Positions 42,280 through 52,113 of a stretch of 64,000 bases of DNA are shown here, in pieces (within the stretch, counting starts at the first letter, position 1; each line of letters begins with the position of its first letter). Under the pieces are notes generated by a model. The model saw only the letters and a list, made by a program, of their open reading frames with translations, did no database searches and was not told the DNA's origin. The stretch is from CALDUY01 sp046350255 (GTDB lineage: Bacteria > Planctomycetota > Planctomycetia > Gemmatales > Gemmataceae), in assembly GCA_046350255.1 (NCBI GenBank), contig JAXMAV010000004.1, positions 423,480 through 487,479 of the forward strand. The letters are read 5' to 3'. Position numbers and translations under genes: made by a program.

Positions 42280-44799
42280 ATGAAGGTCGCCCCAGACCAA
42301 TTGCCCTGGCCCGCTCCGCGCATAGCAGGAGTCTATCTCCTCTTTGGCCTGCTGTGGGTGTGGCTCTCCGATTTAATCATGGGATGGCAGGCCAATCTGC
42401 CATTCACCGATACCGTGGTCGCCGGCCTCAAAGGCAGCGTCTTCGTGGGGTTATCAGCCCTGCTGGTCTACTGGTTGGGCCGACGCTACTTCCACCAGAC
42501 CTCCCGGATCAAGGACGAACTGCTGGCCCGCGAGCGCCTCTTTCGCACCTTCGTCGATCACGCCACCGATGCCTTCTTCCTCCATGGACCGGGCGGCACC
42601 ATTCTCGATGTCAACCAGCAGGCTTGCCTCGCGCTGGGCTATAGCCGCGACGAACTGCTGGGACAGACCATCCTGCTGTTCGATCCCTGTACCACCGAGG
42701 CTGAGATTAATGGGCTGGTTCCCCATCTGCTCAAAGGAGAGATGATCTCCTTCGAGACGATTCATCGCCACAGGAATGGCACCGAGTTTCCCGTTGAGAT
42801 CCGCTCGCAGGGGTTTGAACAGGGCGGTCAGCTTTATGCGGTGTCGTTGGCCCGCAACATCAGCGACCGCCGACAGGCAGAGGAGAAGCTTCGTCGCAGC
42901 GAGATGCTGCTCCGCACCATTATCGACAACGCCCGCGCCTTCATTTTCACCAAGGACCTCGAAGGCCGCTTCCTCGTCGTCAACCATTACACCCTCGAGA
43001 TGCTGCGCCGACGGGCCGACGAGGTGCTCGGCCAGACGGTCTTCGACCTGTTCCCGGCGGCCCAGGCCGAGGAGTACACGAGCAGCGATAGACGGGTGCT
43101 CGAAACCGGGACGACGGTCGAGGTGGAGGAAACCGTGCTGATCGACGGTCAGCCGCACATTTTCTACTCGATCAAGTTTCCCCTGCGCAACGGCTCGGCA
43201 CATCCCACCGCGCTGGGAACCGTCAGCACCGACATCACGGCCCGCAAGGCTGCCGAGGTCGCCCTGCGCGAGAGTGAGGATCGCTACCGCCGCCTCGTCG
43301 ATGTCCTGCCCACGGCTGTCTTCATCGACCGGGACGAACGGATCACCTTCTGCAACAGCGCCTACCTCGCCCTGATCGGAGCACACCGGCCCGAGCAGGT
43401 GCTGGGTCGGTCTATCTACGACTTTGCCCCTCCCGAATATCGGTCGATGATGCGCCAGCGGCGCAGAGGGCTGTTTGCCTCGGGGCAGTCGAACCCGGGG
43501 TCCGAGCAGCAGGCGCTCCGCCTCGACGGCGACCGCGTCCCCGTGCATGTCGTCGCCACCCCCATCGTGGACCAGGGTAGCCCCGCTATCCTGGTGGCCC
43601 TGTACGACCTGACCGAGCGCGTCCACCTTGAAGCGCAGGTGCGCCAGGCGCAGAAGATGGAGGCGGTCGGCCAGCTGGCCGGCGGCGTCGCCCACGACTT
43701 CAACAACCTGCTCACCATCATCAACGGCTACAGCGAGATCCTCCTGGCCGGGCTCCAGCCCAGTGATGCCGCCCACGAACCCCTGCAGACCATCCGCGAG
43801 GCGGGCGAGCGCGCCGCCTCGCTCACGCGCCAGCTGCTCGCCTTCGGACGCAAATCGATTCTTCAGCCCAAGCTCCTCGATCTGAATCTCATCGTCGAGT
43901 CGATCGGCAAGTTGCTCCGTCGTCTGCTCGGTGAGAAGGTCCAGCTGATCACCAGCCTGCACTCGAACCTGCTGCCCATCCGCGCCGATCCTAATCAGCT
44001 CGAACAGGTGCTGATGAACCTGGCGGTCAACGCCCGCGACGCCATGCCCGGCGGAGGCCAGCTGAGCATCAGCACCGACAACGCGGGGCCGGGCGACCCC
44101 GACCTCGCCCGGCTGCCCCACCTGCTGCCCGGCTCCTACGTCCGGCTGCGAGTCACCGATACCGGCTGCGGCATGACCGAGGAGGTAATGCAGCACATCT
44201 TCGAGCCGTTCTTCACCACCAAGGAGGTCGGCCAGGGTAGCGGCCTGGGGCTGGCCATGGTCTATGGCATCGTGCGGATGGCGCTGGGGCACATCGGCGT
44301 GACCAGCACTCCCGGGCAAGGCACTACCTTCACCCTCCTGCTGCCAGCCATCACCTCGTTTTCGAACCAGGGGCAAACCGACCGCGAAAGCCGCATCGAG
44401 GCGTTACCGCACGGCACCGAGACGGTCCTGCTCGTCGAGGACGAGGCCGAGGTGCGCGACCTGGCCCGGCAGATGCTGATCCAGCAGGGCTACCAGCTAC
44501 TGTTCGCGCAGAACGGAGCCGAGGCGCTGGCGCTGGCGCGCAGCTATCCCGCGCCGATCCATCTGCTGGTCACCGACGTCATCATGCCTGGCATGTGCGG
44601 GGGCGAGCTGGCCACGGCCCTGCGGCGCGAGCGGCCCGAGCTGCGCGTCCTCTTTGTCAGCGGCTACAATGACAACGAGGTGATCCGTCACGGCGTGACC
44701 CGGGCCGAGGAGCAGTACCTCGAAAAGCCGTTCACCCCGCTGTCCCTGGGACGCGCCGTGCGGGCGGCGCTCGATCAGCCCTCGCCGGGGCCCGGTTAG
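42280..44799 (+). CDS. Membrane-bound hybrid histidine kinase with three PAS domains
   Basis: Sensor kinase of 839 aa. Two N-terminal membrane helices (about residues 16-34 and 46-65) are followed by three PAS domains (about 80-200, 205-325 and 330-450), HisKA with QAQKMEAVGQLAGGVAHDFN (phospho-acceptor H472), HATPase motifs VNARDAMPGGG, DTGCGM and GSGLGLAMV, and a C-terminal receiver with D766 in LLVTDVIMP and Lys in YLEKPF. The kinase core and receiver are close in sequence to the giant kinase at 22.4-29.4 kb, so the two probably belong to the same lineage and could share a downstream partner. No output domain. The 3' end overlaps the convergent WD40 gene by 4 bp. Confidence 0.9.
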   Translation: MKVAPDQLPWPAPRIAGVYLLFGLLWVWLSDLIMGWQANLPFTDTVVAGLKGSVFVGLSALLVYWLGRRYFHQTSRIKDELLARERLFRTFVDHATDAFFLHGPGGTILDVNQQACLALGYSRDELLGQTILLFDPCTTEAEINGLVPHLLKGEMISFETIHRHRNGTEFPVEIRSQGFEQGGQLYAVSLARNISDRRQAEEKLRRSEMLLRTIIDNARAFIFTKDLEGRFLVVNHYTLEMLRRRADEVLGQTVFDLFPAAQAEEYTSSDRRVLETGTTVEVEETVLIDGQPHIFYSIKFPLRNGSAHPTALGTVSTDITARKAAEVALRESEDRYRRLVDVLPTAVFIDRDERITFCNSAYLALIGAHRPEQVLGRSIYDFAPPEYRSMMRQRRRGLFASGQSNPGSEQQALRLDGDRVPVHVVATPIVDQGSPAILVALYDLTERVHLEAQVRQAQKMEAVGQLAGGVAHDFNNLLTIINGYSEILLAGLQPSDAAHEPLQTIREAGERAASLTRQLLAFGRKSILQPKLLDLNLIVESIGKLLRRLLGEKVQLITSLHSNLLPIRADPNQLEQVLMNLAVNARDAMPGGGQLSISTDNAGPGDPDLARLPHLLPGSYVRLRVTDTGCGMTEEVMQHIFEPFFTTKEVGQGSGLGLAMVYGIVRMALGHIGVTSTPGQGTTFTLLLPAITSFSNQGQTDRESRIEALPHGTETVLLVEDEAEVRDLARQMLIQQGYQLLFAQNGAEALALARSYPAPIHLLVTDVIMPGMCGGELATALRRERPELRVLFVSGYNDNEVIRHGVTRAEEQYLEKPFTPLSLGRAVRAALDQPSPGPG

Positions 44800-45821
44800 C
44801 GCGTGGTGTAGATCACCACCTGCCCGCTGTCGGTGCCGGCCGCCAGCAGGCGGTCGTCAGGCGACCAGGCCAGGCGAGCAATCGGCGTCTCCAGCCGGCT
44901 GACCGCCAGCGACTTGCGGAACTTGCCCGGCTGAAACAGGTGGACCCGGCCATCCTCGCCGCCACTGGCCAGCAGCAGCCCCTTCGCCTGGTAGGCCAGC
45001 GCGCTGACCGGAGCGGTGTGTCCGGGGAAGGTCAACGGCGTCGAACCCTCCGGGCCCGGCGGCGTGCAGTCCCACACCGTCACCTCGTCCGCCCCGGACG
45101 TGGCCAGGTAGGTGCCGGTCGGATCCCAGCAAAGTTCGCGCACCTTCAGCGGGTAGCCGGCCATCTGCAGCTCCTCGCCGGTGGCGATCTCCCAGAAATG
45201 CACCGTCGCATCCTGGTTGCCGTGCGCCAGTTGCTTGCCGTCGGGCGACCAGGCCAGCTTCAGGATCGAGCCTTTCCAGGCCAGGTGCGCGATCGGCTGG
45301 TCCGATTCCGTCTCCAGGCTCCAGCGCGTGACACCGCCATAGGCGGCCACGGCCAGTTCGGCGGAGCGTGGCCGCCAGGCCAGGTCGGCGATGGTGGAAG
45401 CCTGATCGGCCAGGGCGCGCAACGGCTGCCCGTCACCCGACCACAGACGTAGCTTCTTCCCCGCCGCCGAAGCGAACACGTCGCGGGTGGGATGCCACAG
45501 CACCTGCTCGACCCAGGCCGCCCCGCCCGCGCAGGTGGCCAGCTCGCGGCCCTCTGCCGGATCCCACAGGCGCACCAGGCCATCCTGCCCCGCGGTCGCC
45601 AGACGGTTCCCGTCCGGACTCCACGACAGCGCCGTGGTGCCGAAGCCGTGCCCCGTTAACTGCCGCGCCACCTGCCCGGTGCTGGCGTCCACCACGATCA
45701 CCGGACCGGACACGGCCGCCGCCGCCAGCCAGCGCCCCGTGGGCGACCAGCCCAGCGCGATCACATGATCCGGAATGCTCACATCCCAGCGGCGGGTCAG
45801 GCGCGGCTGCGGCCGATTCAT
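44796..45821 (-). CDS. WD40-repeat protein
   Basis: Protein of 341 aa made of about seven WD40-like blades, for example LTGHGFGTTALSWSPDGNRL followed by VRLWDPAEGREL, and a later TFPGHTAPVSALAYQAKGLL block. There is no signal peptide and no enzyme domain, so it is a cytoplasmic propeller scaffold. Its ATG at 45819-45821 is 39 bp after the DUF1559 stop on the same strand. Together with a second WD40 gene upstream it flanks the pilin-like gene. Partners are unknown. Confidence 0.85.
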   Translation of the reverse strand: MNRPQPRLTRRWDVSIPDHVIALGWSPTGRWLAAAAVSGPVIVVDASTGQVARQLTGHGFGTTALSWSPDGNRLATAGQDGLVRLWDPAEGRELATCAGGAAWVEQVLWHPTRDVFASAAGKKLRLWSGDGQPLRALADQASTIADLAWRPRSAELAVAAYGGVTRWSLETESDQPIAHLAWKGSILKLAWSPDGKQLAHGNQDATVHFWEIATGEELQMAGYPLKVRELCWDPTGTYLATSGADEVTVWDCTPPGPEGSTPLTFPGHTAPVSALAYQAKGLLLASGGEDGRVHLFQPGKFRKSLAVSRLETPIARLAWSPDDRLLAAGTDSGQVVIYTTR

Positions 45822-45860
45822 CAGAACGCCCCTCTCCTCGGGTGACGATGGACGAGGGGT

Positions 45861-46700
45861 TTATTCTACGGGAATCACCTCGCCGTTGGCCCGGCTGGCC
45901 AGCGCCTGGTAGGTCGCTGGCGCGATCGAGTTGTTGATGAAGCGAACGCTGCCATCGCACATCAGGAAGTTCACCCCGCCGGAGTGCTGGCTGGAGAAAT
46001 CCTCGACGTGCCCGCTGGGGTGGTTCGGCGTGTGATCGCACGTCCCCAGCACCAGCGCCTGCGCCTCGTCCGCCCCGGTGATCGATCCCGTCCAGGTGCT
46101 GAAGCTTCGCTTCGAGGTCCGTTCGCCGACGGCGAAGGTGTTGCTGGTGCCATCAGTGATGTCGGCGAAGCGGATGCGGCTATTGCGGAAGAAGATGCCG
46201 TTGCCCGCGCCGGGGTCGTCCTCGATCTCGTTGTTGCCGAAGTTGGCCACGTAATTCGAGGAGGCCACCTGCACCACCGACGAGGCGGGCAGGAAGGTCG
46301 GCGGCGCGTTGTCGGATGGGCAGCGGAACAGGGCCAGCTGCACCTCGCGGATTGTGGCGTGGGCCGGTTGCTCGATGCCTACCAGGAGATTGATCTGGCG
46401 AAACAGGTTGTCCTGCTCCATGTCGGGCAGCAGATGCGCCGCCCAGCCCCAGCCTGGGCCCATGTCGGACCCATCCGAGGCGACCTGCGAGACATAGCCC
46501 GGGGGAAAGGCCTCGCGCACGCCGTGATAGTTGTGCAGGGCCAGCCCCATCTGCTTGAGGTTGTTCTGACACTTCATCCGTGCCGCCGCCTCGCGCACCT
46601 TCTGCACGGCCGGCAGCAACAGCCCGATGAGGATGGCGATGATAGCGATCACCACCAGCAGCTCGATCAGCGTGAAGCCCGCTCGTCGAGTTGTTCGCAT
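45861..46700 (-). CDS. DUF1559 pilin-like/pseudopilin protein
   Basis: Planctomycete DUF1559 family protein of 279 aa. The N-terminus MRTTRRAGFTLIELLVVIAI is a type IV pilin-like leader with the prepilin cleavage site after Gly8 and the conserved Glu at +5 of the mature protein. The C-terminal part has the H-X9-DG motif typical of the family (SSQHSGGVNFLMCDGSVRFI). The ATG at 46698-46700 is chosen because it starts just before the leader; the longer open frame adds an unrelated stretch. Planctomycetes encode dozens of these proteins, thought to sit in the envelope. Here it is flanked by two WD40 genes on the same strand. Confidence 0.9.
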   Translation of the reverse strand: MRTTRRAGFTLIELLVVIAIIAILIGLLLPAVQKVREAAARMKCQNNLKQMGLALHNYHGVREAFPPGYVSQVASDGSDMGPGWGWAAHLLPDMEQDNLFRQINLLVGIEQPAHATIREVQLALFRCPSDNAPPTFLPASSVVQVASSNYVANFGNNEIEDDPGAGNGIFFRNSRIRFADITDGTSNTFAVGERTSKRSFSTWTGSITGADEAQALVLGTCDHTPNHPSGHVEDFSSQHSGGVNFLMCDGSVRFINNSIAPATYQALASRANGEVIPVE

Positions 46701-46806
46701 GGGAGATCTCTCGGCTCGGAATAAAAGGAAGTAATACGACGTGTCCATGAGGTTATACCACGTGTTACCACCCGTCAAGGGAATGGTCGCCCATTCCTCC
46801 GAGAAA

Positions 46807-47766
46807 TCAGGACGGGGGTAGGTCCCAGAGTCGGGTTCGGCCATCGCTGCCGGCCGTGCTTACGCTCGAGCCATCGGGAGCGACCGCCGCCGCGTTGCTG
46901 AGCCGCCGTTGCCGCCAGCGCTGGACGTCGGACGAGGTTGTCGGCGCAGGCCACAGGGCCAGTTCGCCGTTCTCGGCCGCGGTGACCAGCCGGCCGCCGG
47001 CCCAGCCCAGCCCGACGATGCGATCATCATGAGCGGTCCGCTCGATCAGCTCGCGCCCCGAGATATCCCACAGCCGCAGATGCCCCTCGCGATCACCCGA
47101 CGCCAGCTGCCCTCCGCCGAACGCCAGCGCGGTGACGCGCTGCCGATGGCCACGCAACACCCGTGACTTGCGGCTGGCCAGGTCCCACAGGCGCACGGTC
47201 TGATCGTTCCCCGCCGACGCCAGAGTCTGCCCATCGGCGCTCAGCGCCAGCGCCAGCACCGTGCCGGTGTGCCCGCGCAGCACGTCGCGCTGCCGGGTGC
47301 TGGCCACGTCCCACAGACGAATCAGCTTGTCGGCGCCGCCGCTGACGAGCGTCTTGCCATCGGGCGTGAAGGCCACGGCGTGGACCCCGCCGCGATGGGC
47401 CGACGTCTGGAACCGCTCCACCTGACTGTTCACGTCGAATAGCCGGAGGATGCCATCGGCCCCGCCGCAGGACAGCAGCGTCCCGTCCGGCGAGAAGGCC
47501 AGCGCCTGCACGTTCTTGCCCGCCACATCGATCGTGCCGAGCCGCCCACCGTTGGGGAGATGCCACAGGCGCACCCCGTCGCCGCCGGTGGCCAGCCGGG
47601 TCCCATCCGCCGAGAAGGCGACCGCCCAGACAGGCCCCCGATGGCCCCCCAGCACCAGCCGACAGGCCTCGCCACTCAGCCACCAGGTCAGCCCGCCCAG
47701 CAGAGCCAGCCCCCCCAGCGCCGGCACCCCCAGCCGCAACCAGCGCGATCCGCTCTCCTCACTCAT
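46807..47766 (-). CDS. Membrane-anchored WD40-repeat protein
   Basis: Protein of 319 aa. A single N-terminal membrane helix (about residues 12-30, LGVPALGGLALLGGLTWWL) is followed by WD40 blades (GGHRGPVWAVAFSADGTRLA, LRGHTGTVLALALSADGQTL, with WDLASRKSRVL). Seven blades give a complete propeller. The position of the anchor suggests that the propeller lies on one face of the cytoplasmic membrane. The DUF1559 gene begins 106 bp after its stop, a gap long enough for a separate promoter. A TATAAT box on the minus strand (47820-47825 region) upstream is a possible -10, without a good -35. Confidence 0.85.
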   Translation of the reverse strand: MSEESGSRWLRLGVPALGGLALLGGLTWWLSGEACRLVLGGHRGPVWAVAFSADGTRLATGGDGVRLWHLPNGGRLGTIDVAGKNVQALAFSPDGTLLSCGGADGILRLFDVNSQVERFQTSAHRGGVHAVAFTPDGKTLVSGGADKLIRLWDVASTRQRDVLRGHTGTVLALALSADGQTLASAGNDQTVRLWDLASRKSRVLRGHRQRVTALAFGGGQLASGDREGHLRLWDISGRELIERTAHDDRIVGLGWAGGRLVTAAENGELALWPAPTTSSDVQRWRQRRLSNAAAVAPDGSSVSTAGSDGRTRLWDLPPS

Positions 47767-47955
47767 GCGCGCCTCTCTCCCCTACCCCCGAACGCGGTTC
47801 GTCTCACACCGGCGTTCGATTATACGTTGTATTACCCACTCGCGCAGCCGTCAAGCTCTTCACCTGGGAAGCCGGAAGCGGCGAGAAAAGTCGCTCTTGC
47901 TCTGGCGGAGCGGGGGGGCTATGGCAAACGCGAATCTCCTCGTGGAGGGTCTGGG

Positions 47956-49092
47956 ATGGTGCCACGGCTCGTGGTCCTGTGGTCGATTCTTCTGCTGACA
48001 CCTGCCGCACCTGCGCAGACCAGCACCTTTACTCCGACATCGACGGCACAGGCGCCGCCGGGTGCGCCGGCACCCCCGGTTCCGCCGGGGCCGCCGCCAC
48101 CGCCGCCGACTCCACCCGCACAGGGCTGGACGACGCCGGTGTCTGACTACCCGCCACCACCCGTCTGTCCGCCGCCGGGCTACGGGCCGCCCCCGGGCTA
48201 TGTCCCGCAGCCGGGTTACGGGCCCCCCCCACCAGTCGTTCCGCCAGGCCAGCGCATCAAGCCGACGGTCGTCACCGAGGGGCCATTCTTCATGGCCGAG
48301 TTTGCCATCGGCTATCCGACCTTCCAGATCGGCGTGAGCGACACCCCGACCCTGACCGATGTCCCGGCACTGTCGCTGACTCCGGTCACGCCTAGCTCGT
48401 ACATCTCGCCCACATTCGAGGTCGGTTATCGCTTCGCCACCTTTGGCGATTACATCGCCTTCAACTATCGCTTCATCAACACCGACACGAACTCCACCGT
48501 GGTCTACACCCCGCCCGGGGCCGCCTACCCGACCGAGACGCACTTCTGGCTCAATCAGTTCAACCTCGATTGGGGCCTCGACTACCGGCGCAACCTGACG
48601 GCGCTGTGGTCGGTCGGTACCCGCATCGGGGCACAGGCGCTAAACCTGGGCTACTCGACCCAGACGCAGAAAGGCGCGACCAGCTACGAGATCACCAGTA
48701 ACTTCTGGGGCGGCGGCCCACACGGCCGGCTCGATCTCGAACGACGGTTCGGCTTTTTCCCGGACCTGGGCATCGTCGGCCGGGCCGATGGCGCGCTGCT
48801 GATCGGAAGCAACCACGCCACCTCGACGGTCACACGCCCCGCGGCGCTGGGGGTTCCAGCGCTCAATAGCAGCAGCAGCACCACGGTGGGGCGCGGCATC
48901 CCGACCCTGAACGTCCAGGCGGGCCTGAGTTACTCCCCGGAAGACATCCCCGGATTCAGCATCACCGGGGGGTACGTCTATGAACACTGGTGGTCGGTCG
49001 GCCGGATGAGCACCACCGAGGGCAACTCGTTCTTCAACACCGGACAGATCTACAGCCACGGCTGGTTCATCCGCGGGCAGTTCGACTTCTAG
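47956..49092 (+). CDS. Proline-rich exported outer-membrane beta-barrel protein
   Basis: Protein of 378 aa. The ATG at 47956 has GGAGGG 6 nt upstream and gives a signal peptide (MVPRLVVLWSILLLTPAAPA). A Pro-rich linker of about 80 residues (several PPPG/PGYGPPP repeats) precedes a beta-barrel-like domain (FFMAEFAIGYPTFQIGVSD, SPTFEVGYRFATFGDYIAFN) that ends in GQFDF, the terminal Phe typical of outer-membrane barrels. It resembles Lpg1974-type pore-forming proteins common in planctomycetes, but the assignment is by pattern only. The proline linker could span cell-wall material. Confidence 0.7.
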   Translation: MVPRLVVLWSILLLTPAAPAQTSTFTPTSTAQAPPGAPAPPVPPGPPPPPPTPPAQGWTTPVSDYPPPPVCPPPGYGPPPGYVPQPGYGPPPPVVPPGQRIKPTVVTEGPFFMAEFAIGYPTFQIGVSDTPTLTDVPALSLTPVTPSSYISPTFEVGYRFATFGDYIAFNYRFINTDTNSTVVYTPPGAAYPTETHFWLNQFNLDWGLDYRRNLTALWSVGTRIGAQALNLGYSTQTQKGATSYEITSNFWGGGPHGRLDLERRFGFFPDLGIVGRADGALLIGSNHATSTVTRPAALGVPALNSSSSTTVGRGIPTLNVQAGLSYSPEDIPGFSITGGYVYEHWWSVGRMSTTEGNSFFNTGQIYSHGWFIRGQFDF

Positions 49093-49102
49093 GAGCGTGG
49101 GC

Positions 49103-50824
49103 CTACTTCTGGCCGCGCACCTTCTCGAAGTAATCGCGCGTCATCTTCCGGGCCGAGGCGGGTAGCCGCTGGCGATCGACGGCGGCGGGCGCTTCCTGGG
49201 CGGCTTGCCGGATCTCCTCCTGCATCTCCGCGGGCCGACGCGCTCCCTTGAAGCCGCCCATCGCGCCCTGGCCGATCACCTGCTGCTTGCCGCCGCTCGG
49301 CTCGGCAGGGACGACGGCATCCTGGTGCGCCGTGGCGTCGTCCTTTGTCTCGGGGCGTCGTCCCTCGCCGACGCCTGCGCCGCCGACGGCGCGGCACAGC
49401 GCCTGTTTCACCTGCTGCACCTGCGCCAGCTTCTGCCCCAGCGCCTTCTCCTGACCGCCCTGCCCCAGCTTGCCCGCCTGCTTCGCCGCCTTCGCCAGCT
49501 TCTCGCCGGCCTGGCCGTTCTCGCCCTTCTTCAGGCACTGCTTGCACTCGCCCAGCTCGCGGGCCAGCTCCTCGACCTCCTTCTTCTCCGCCTCCAGCTG
49601 TTCGTCGTCGCGGGCCAGTTGCTCCTGCTCGCGCTCTAACTGTTCCTGGTCGAGGGCGCCCTGCTCGGCCAGGTCGCGCAGTTGTTGCTGCTTCTCGTCC
49701 TTCTTCCGGGTGAGCTGCTTCAGGTCGTCCTCCATCTGCTCCAGCTGTTTGGCCAGCGCGTCGCGCTCCTTCTGGGTCAGCTGCTCCTCGCGCTCCAGGC
49801 GGTCCAGCTCCTCCTGCGCCTGCTGGCGTTCCTCGTCGCTGGCTTTTGGATCGCGCTGCTTGCGGCGGAGACGTTCCTGCTCCTCCTCGCGCTGCAGCCG
49901 TCGGCTCAGCCGTTGCAGCTCGTCCTGCACCTGGCCCAGGTCGCCGCGTGCCAGGGCATCGGCGGCCTTGCCACGGTCGCCGTCCTTGCGCGCCTCGCGG
50001 TTCTTGCGGCGCAACCGTTCCACCTGCTGTAGCGCCTCGCGGAACGCCTCGGCCCGCTGGGCCTGCTCGCGCTGTTCCCGGCGGATCTGTTCTTCCAGGG
50101 CGGTGGCGTCCTTGATCCGGTCGCGAATCTCCTCGCGCGTGCCGCGCGGCGCCCGGGTGAATTTGTCGATCTCCTGCTGAATCCGCTCCGCATCCTCGGG
50201 GCGCACCGGCTCCGCCTCGGCGGGCTTCTTCGCCTGCGGCTTCGCCTCCAGCTGCTTCATCTTCTGGTCGAGATCGGCTGCCACCTCGGGCGGCTGGTCG
50301 GCGTCGTCGGCCCCGGCGCGCGACCCCCTCAGCGTCGGCTCCCAGAACAACAGCAGCAGCACCAGCCCCGCCAGCGCCACTGGCAAGAGTGAACCGGACA
50401 CTCGGGGGAAGGGAATGGGGAAGCGCTCGCGGATGGGCAGCCCGACCAGGCGCGCCTCGACATCGGCTAGCAGCGCCTGCCCCGCGGGAGTGTCGGCCTG
50501 CTCGGCAGTCAGCCCCTGGGCGGTGGTGGCGCGTTCGTGCAGGTGAAAGCGTTCGTCCAGTGCTAACGCGGCGACCAGCGACGACGGAGCCCGGCGCAGA
50601 GCCAGGAGCAGGCCCGCCAGCGTTCCCCCAGCGAACAGGCCGCCGGCGACCAGGCCGCGCACCGCCCGGGTGACGTCTGGCAGAAGGTAGGGCTGGACCA
50701 GCACCCACGCCATCGCCAGCAGCAGCGACGCCAGCCAGCCGAGGAACAGAGTGTGGATCAGGGTGGCCAGGAAGAGCTGGTGTCGGACCCGGCTGATCTG
50801 GCGTTCAAGCAGCGAACGAGCCAT
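49103..50824 (-). CDS. Membrane protein with long charged coiled coil
   Basis: Protein of 573 aa. The ATG at 50822-50824 has GGAG 9 nt upstream; longer frames are less likely. Two hydrophobic helices near the N-terminus (about residues 20-45 and 55-75) and another around 150-170 are followed by about 280 residues of Glu/Gln/Lys/Arg-rich heptads (for example REEQLTQKERDALAKQLEQM), then a Gly/Ala-rich tail. A CKQC pair is in the coiled coil. This matches a class of planctomycete proteins of the DUF4175 type, located in aerotolerance-like (BatD/MoxR) clusters in other genomes, but no such partners are here. Function unassigned. Confidence 0.7.
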   Translation of the reverse strand: MARSLLERQISRVRHQLFLATLIHTLFLGWLASLLLAMAWVLVQPYLLPDVTRAVRGLVAGGLFAGGTLAGLLLALRRAPSSLVAALALDERFHLHERATTAQGLTAEQADTPAGQALLADVEARLVGLPIRERFPIPFPRVSGSLLPVALAGLVLLLLFWEPTLRGSRAGADDADQPPEVAADLDQKMKQLEAKPQAKKPAEAEPVRPEDAERIQQEIDKFTRAPRGTREEIRDRIKDATALEEQIRREQREQAQRAEAFREALQQVERLRRKNREARKDGDRGKAADALARGDLGQVQDELQRLSRRLQREEEQERLRRKQRDPKASDEERQQAQEELDRLEREEQLTQKERDALAKQLEQMEDDLKQLTRKKDEKQQQLRDLAEQGALDQEQLEREQEQLARDDEQLEAEKKEVEELARELGECKQCLKKGENGQAGEKLAKAAKQAGKLGQGGQEKALGQKLAQVQQVKQALCRAVGGAGVGEGRRPETKDDATAHQDAVVPAEPSGGKQQVIGQGAMGGFKGARRPAEMQEEIRQAAQEAPAAVDRQRLPASARKMTRDYFEKVRGQK

Positions 50825-50894
50825 GCGCGTCATCTCCGCCGGCCTGCGAGGCAGGAGCATCTCTGCGCACCAGTATAGTCTGCGGCGCGAGGCG

Positions 50895-51878
50895 TCACAA
50901 CCAGCGATGGTCCCGGTACCAGGCAAAGGTCGAGGCCACCGCCTCGGTCAGGCCCAGCCGGCAGGTGACACCCAGCTGACGCTGCGCCTTCCGGGGCGAG
51001 CAGGTCCACGAGCCAGCGAACGCCTCGCGGATCTTGTCGGAGGTGAGCAGGCGCGGCTGGCCGGTCAGGGCAATGAACATGTCCACGCCGTGGCTCCACG
51101 CCCAGCAGAACCAGAAGGGCAGCCCGATGGTGCGGACCTTACGCCCCATGAGCTGCCCGGCCATCTGACCCAGTTCGTCGAGGGTGGGTGCCTCGTCGAG
51201 GGCGGCGAAGTACACCCCCCGGGATTGATCGCGCGTGAGCCGTTCGCCGCGCTCGGCGGCTGCCAGCAGATGAGCGACTAGATCGTCGACATGGAGTATC
51301 GACAGGCGAATGAGCTTCGAGCCCGGCACGCCGTTGATGCCTGCGCGAGCGGCGAGGAAGAGCCGGACGAAGTTGGGATCCCCGGGTCCGATGACGCTTG
51401 GGGCGCGAATGATGGTCGTCGGGACGGAGTCGGACCAGCGAGCCAGGGCGCGTTCGCCGGCCAACTTGCTGTGGCCATAGCGCGAGACAGGGGCAGGTGG
51501 ATCGTCCTCGGTGCGGGGGCGGTCGGGCAAGGCGGGGCCGACGGCAGCCAGCGACGACAGGTAGACCACCACCGGCGGGCGCGATTGCGCGGCGCAAGCC
51601 TCGGCCAGGTGCCGCGTTCCCAGGGCGTTGACGCGACGGTAGTCCACCGGGTGGCGCACCAGGGTGGCCCCGGCCAGGTGATAGACCACGTCCACCCCGG
51701 TCAGGGCGTCGTCCAGCGAAAACGGCTGGGTGATGTCGCCGCGCACGGCTTCGAGGCCAGGCGGCAGCCTCCGCGCCGAACGAACGAGACAGCGGACGCG
51801 ATCGCCCCGCGCCAGCAGTGCCTGCGTCAGGGTCTTCCCGATGAACCCTGTGCTACCCGTGACCAGAACCGTTGCCAT
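50895..51878 (-). CDS. NAD-dependent epimerase/dehydratase (extended SDR)
   Basis: Extended short-chain dehydrogenase of 327 aa. The Rossmann motif VTGSTGFIGKTL (G-x2-G-x2-G) lies at residues 6-17, the catalytic Ser in VVYLSSLAAVGP, and the YxxxK pair in SRYGHSKLAGE. The ATG at 51876-51878 gives MATVLVTGSTGFIG; a much longer open frame is an artefact. The end is basic and lacks a membrane segment. The family includes sugar-nucleotide epimerases, 3-beta-HSD-like and dihydroflavonol reductases; the substrate cannot be told here. It is divergent from the exported protein gene at 52114. Confidence 0.85.
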   Translation of the reverse strand: MATVLVTGSTGFIGKTLTQALLARGDRVRCLVRSARRLPPGLEAVRGDITQPFSLDDALTGVDVVYHLAGATLVRHPVDYRRVNALGTRHLAEACAAQSRPPVVVYLSSLAAVGPALPDRPRTEDDPPAPVSRYGHSKLAGERALARWSDSVPTTIIRAPSVIGPGDPNFVRLFLAARAGINGVPGSKLIRLSILHVDDLVAHLLAAAERGERLTRDQSRGVYFAALDEAPTLDELGQMAGQLMGRKVRTIGLPFWFCWAWSHGVDMFIALTGQPRLLTSDKIREAFAGSWTCSPRKAQRQLGVTCRLGLTEAVASTFAWYRDHRWL

Positions 51879-52113
51879 CAGCCATGACTCGCTGCCGTCC
51901 CTGGACTCGCCCGTGAAGAAGAGTGTACAGATCGGCGCGACGAGCGGGAGGCAGAATCGGCAGATTCTCCATCCCCCCTGGTTGACCTTGTCGCGCTGCC
52001 TGGATCGGGTTAGGATCGGATGGCAGCGCCGGAGGTGCAGCCGGGACGAAGAAGAAAGCCCATGTCGGACAACATGTTGCGCCCTGAGCGAGGACCAGGA
52101 CAGGAGGACGGGT

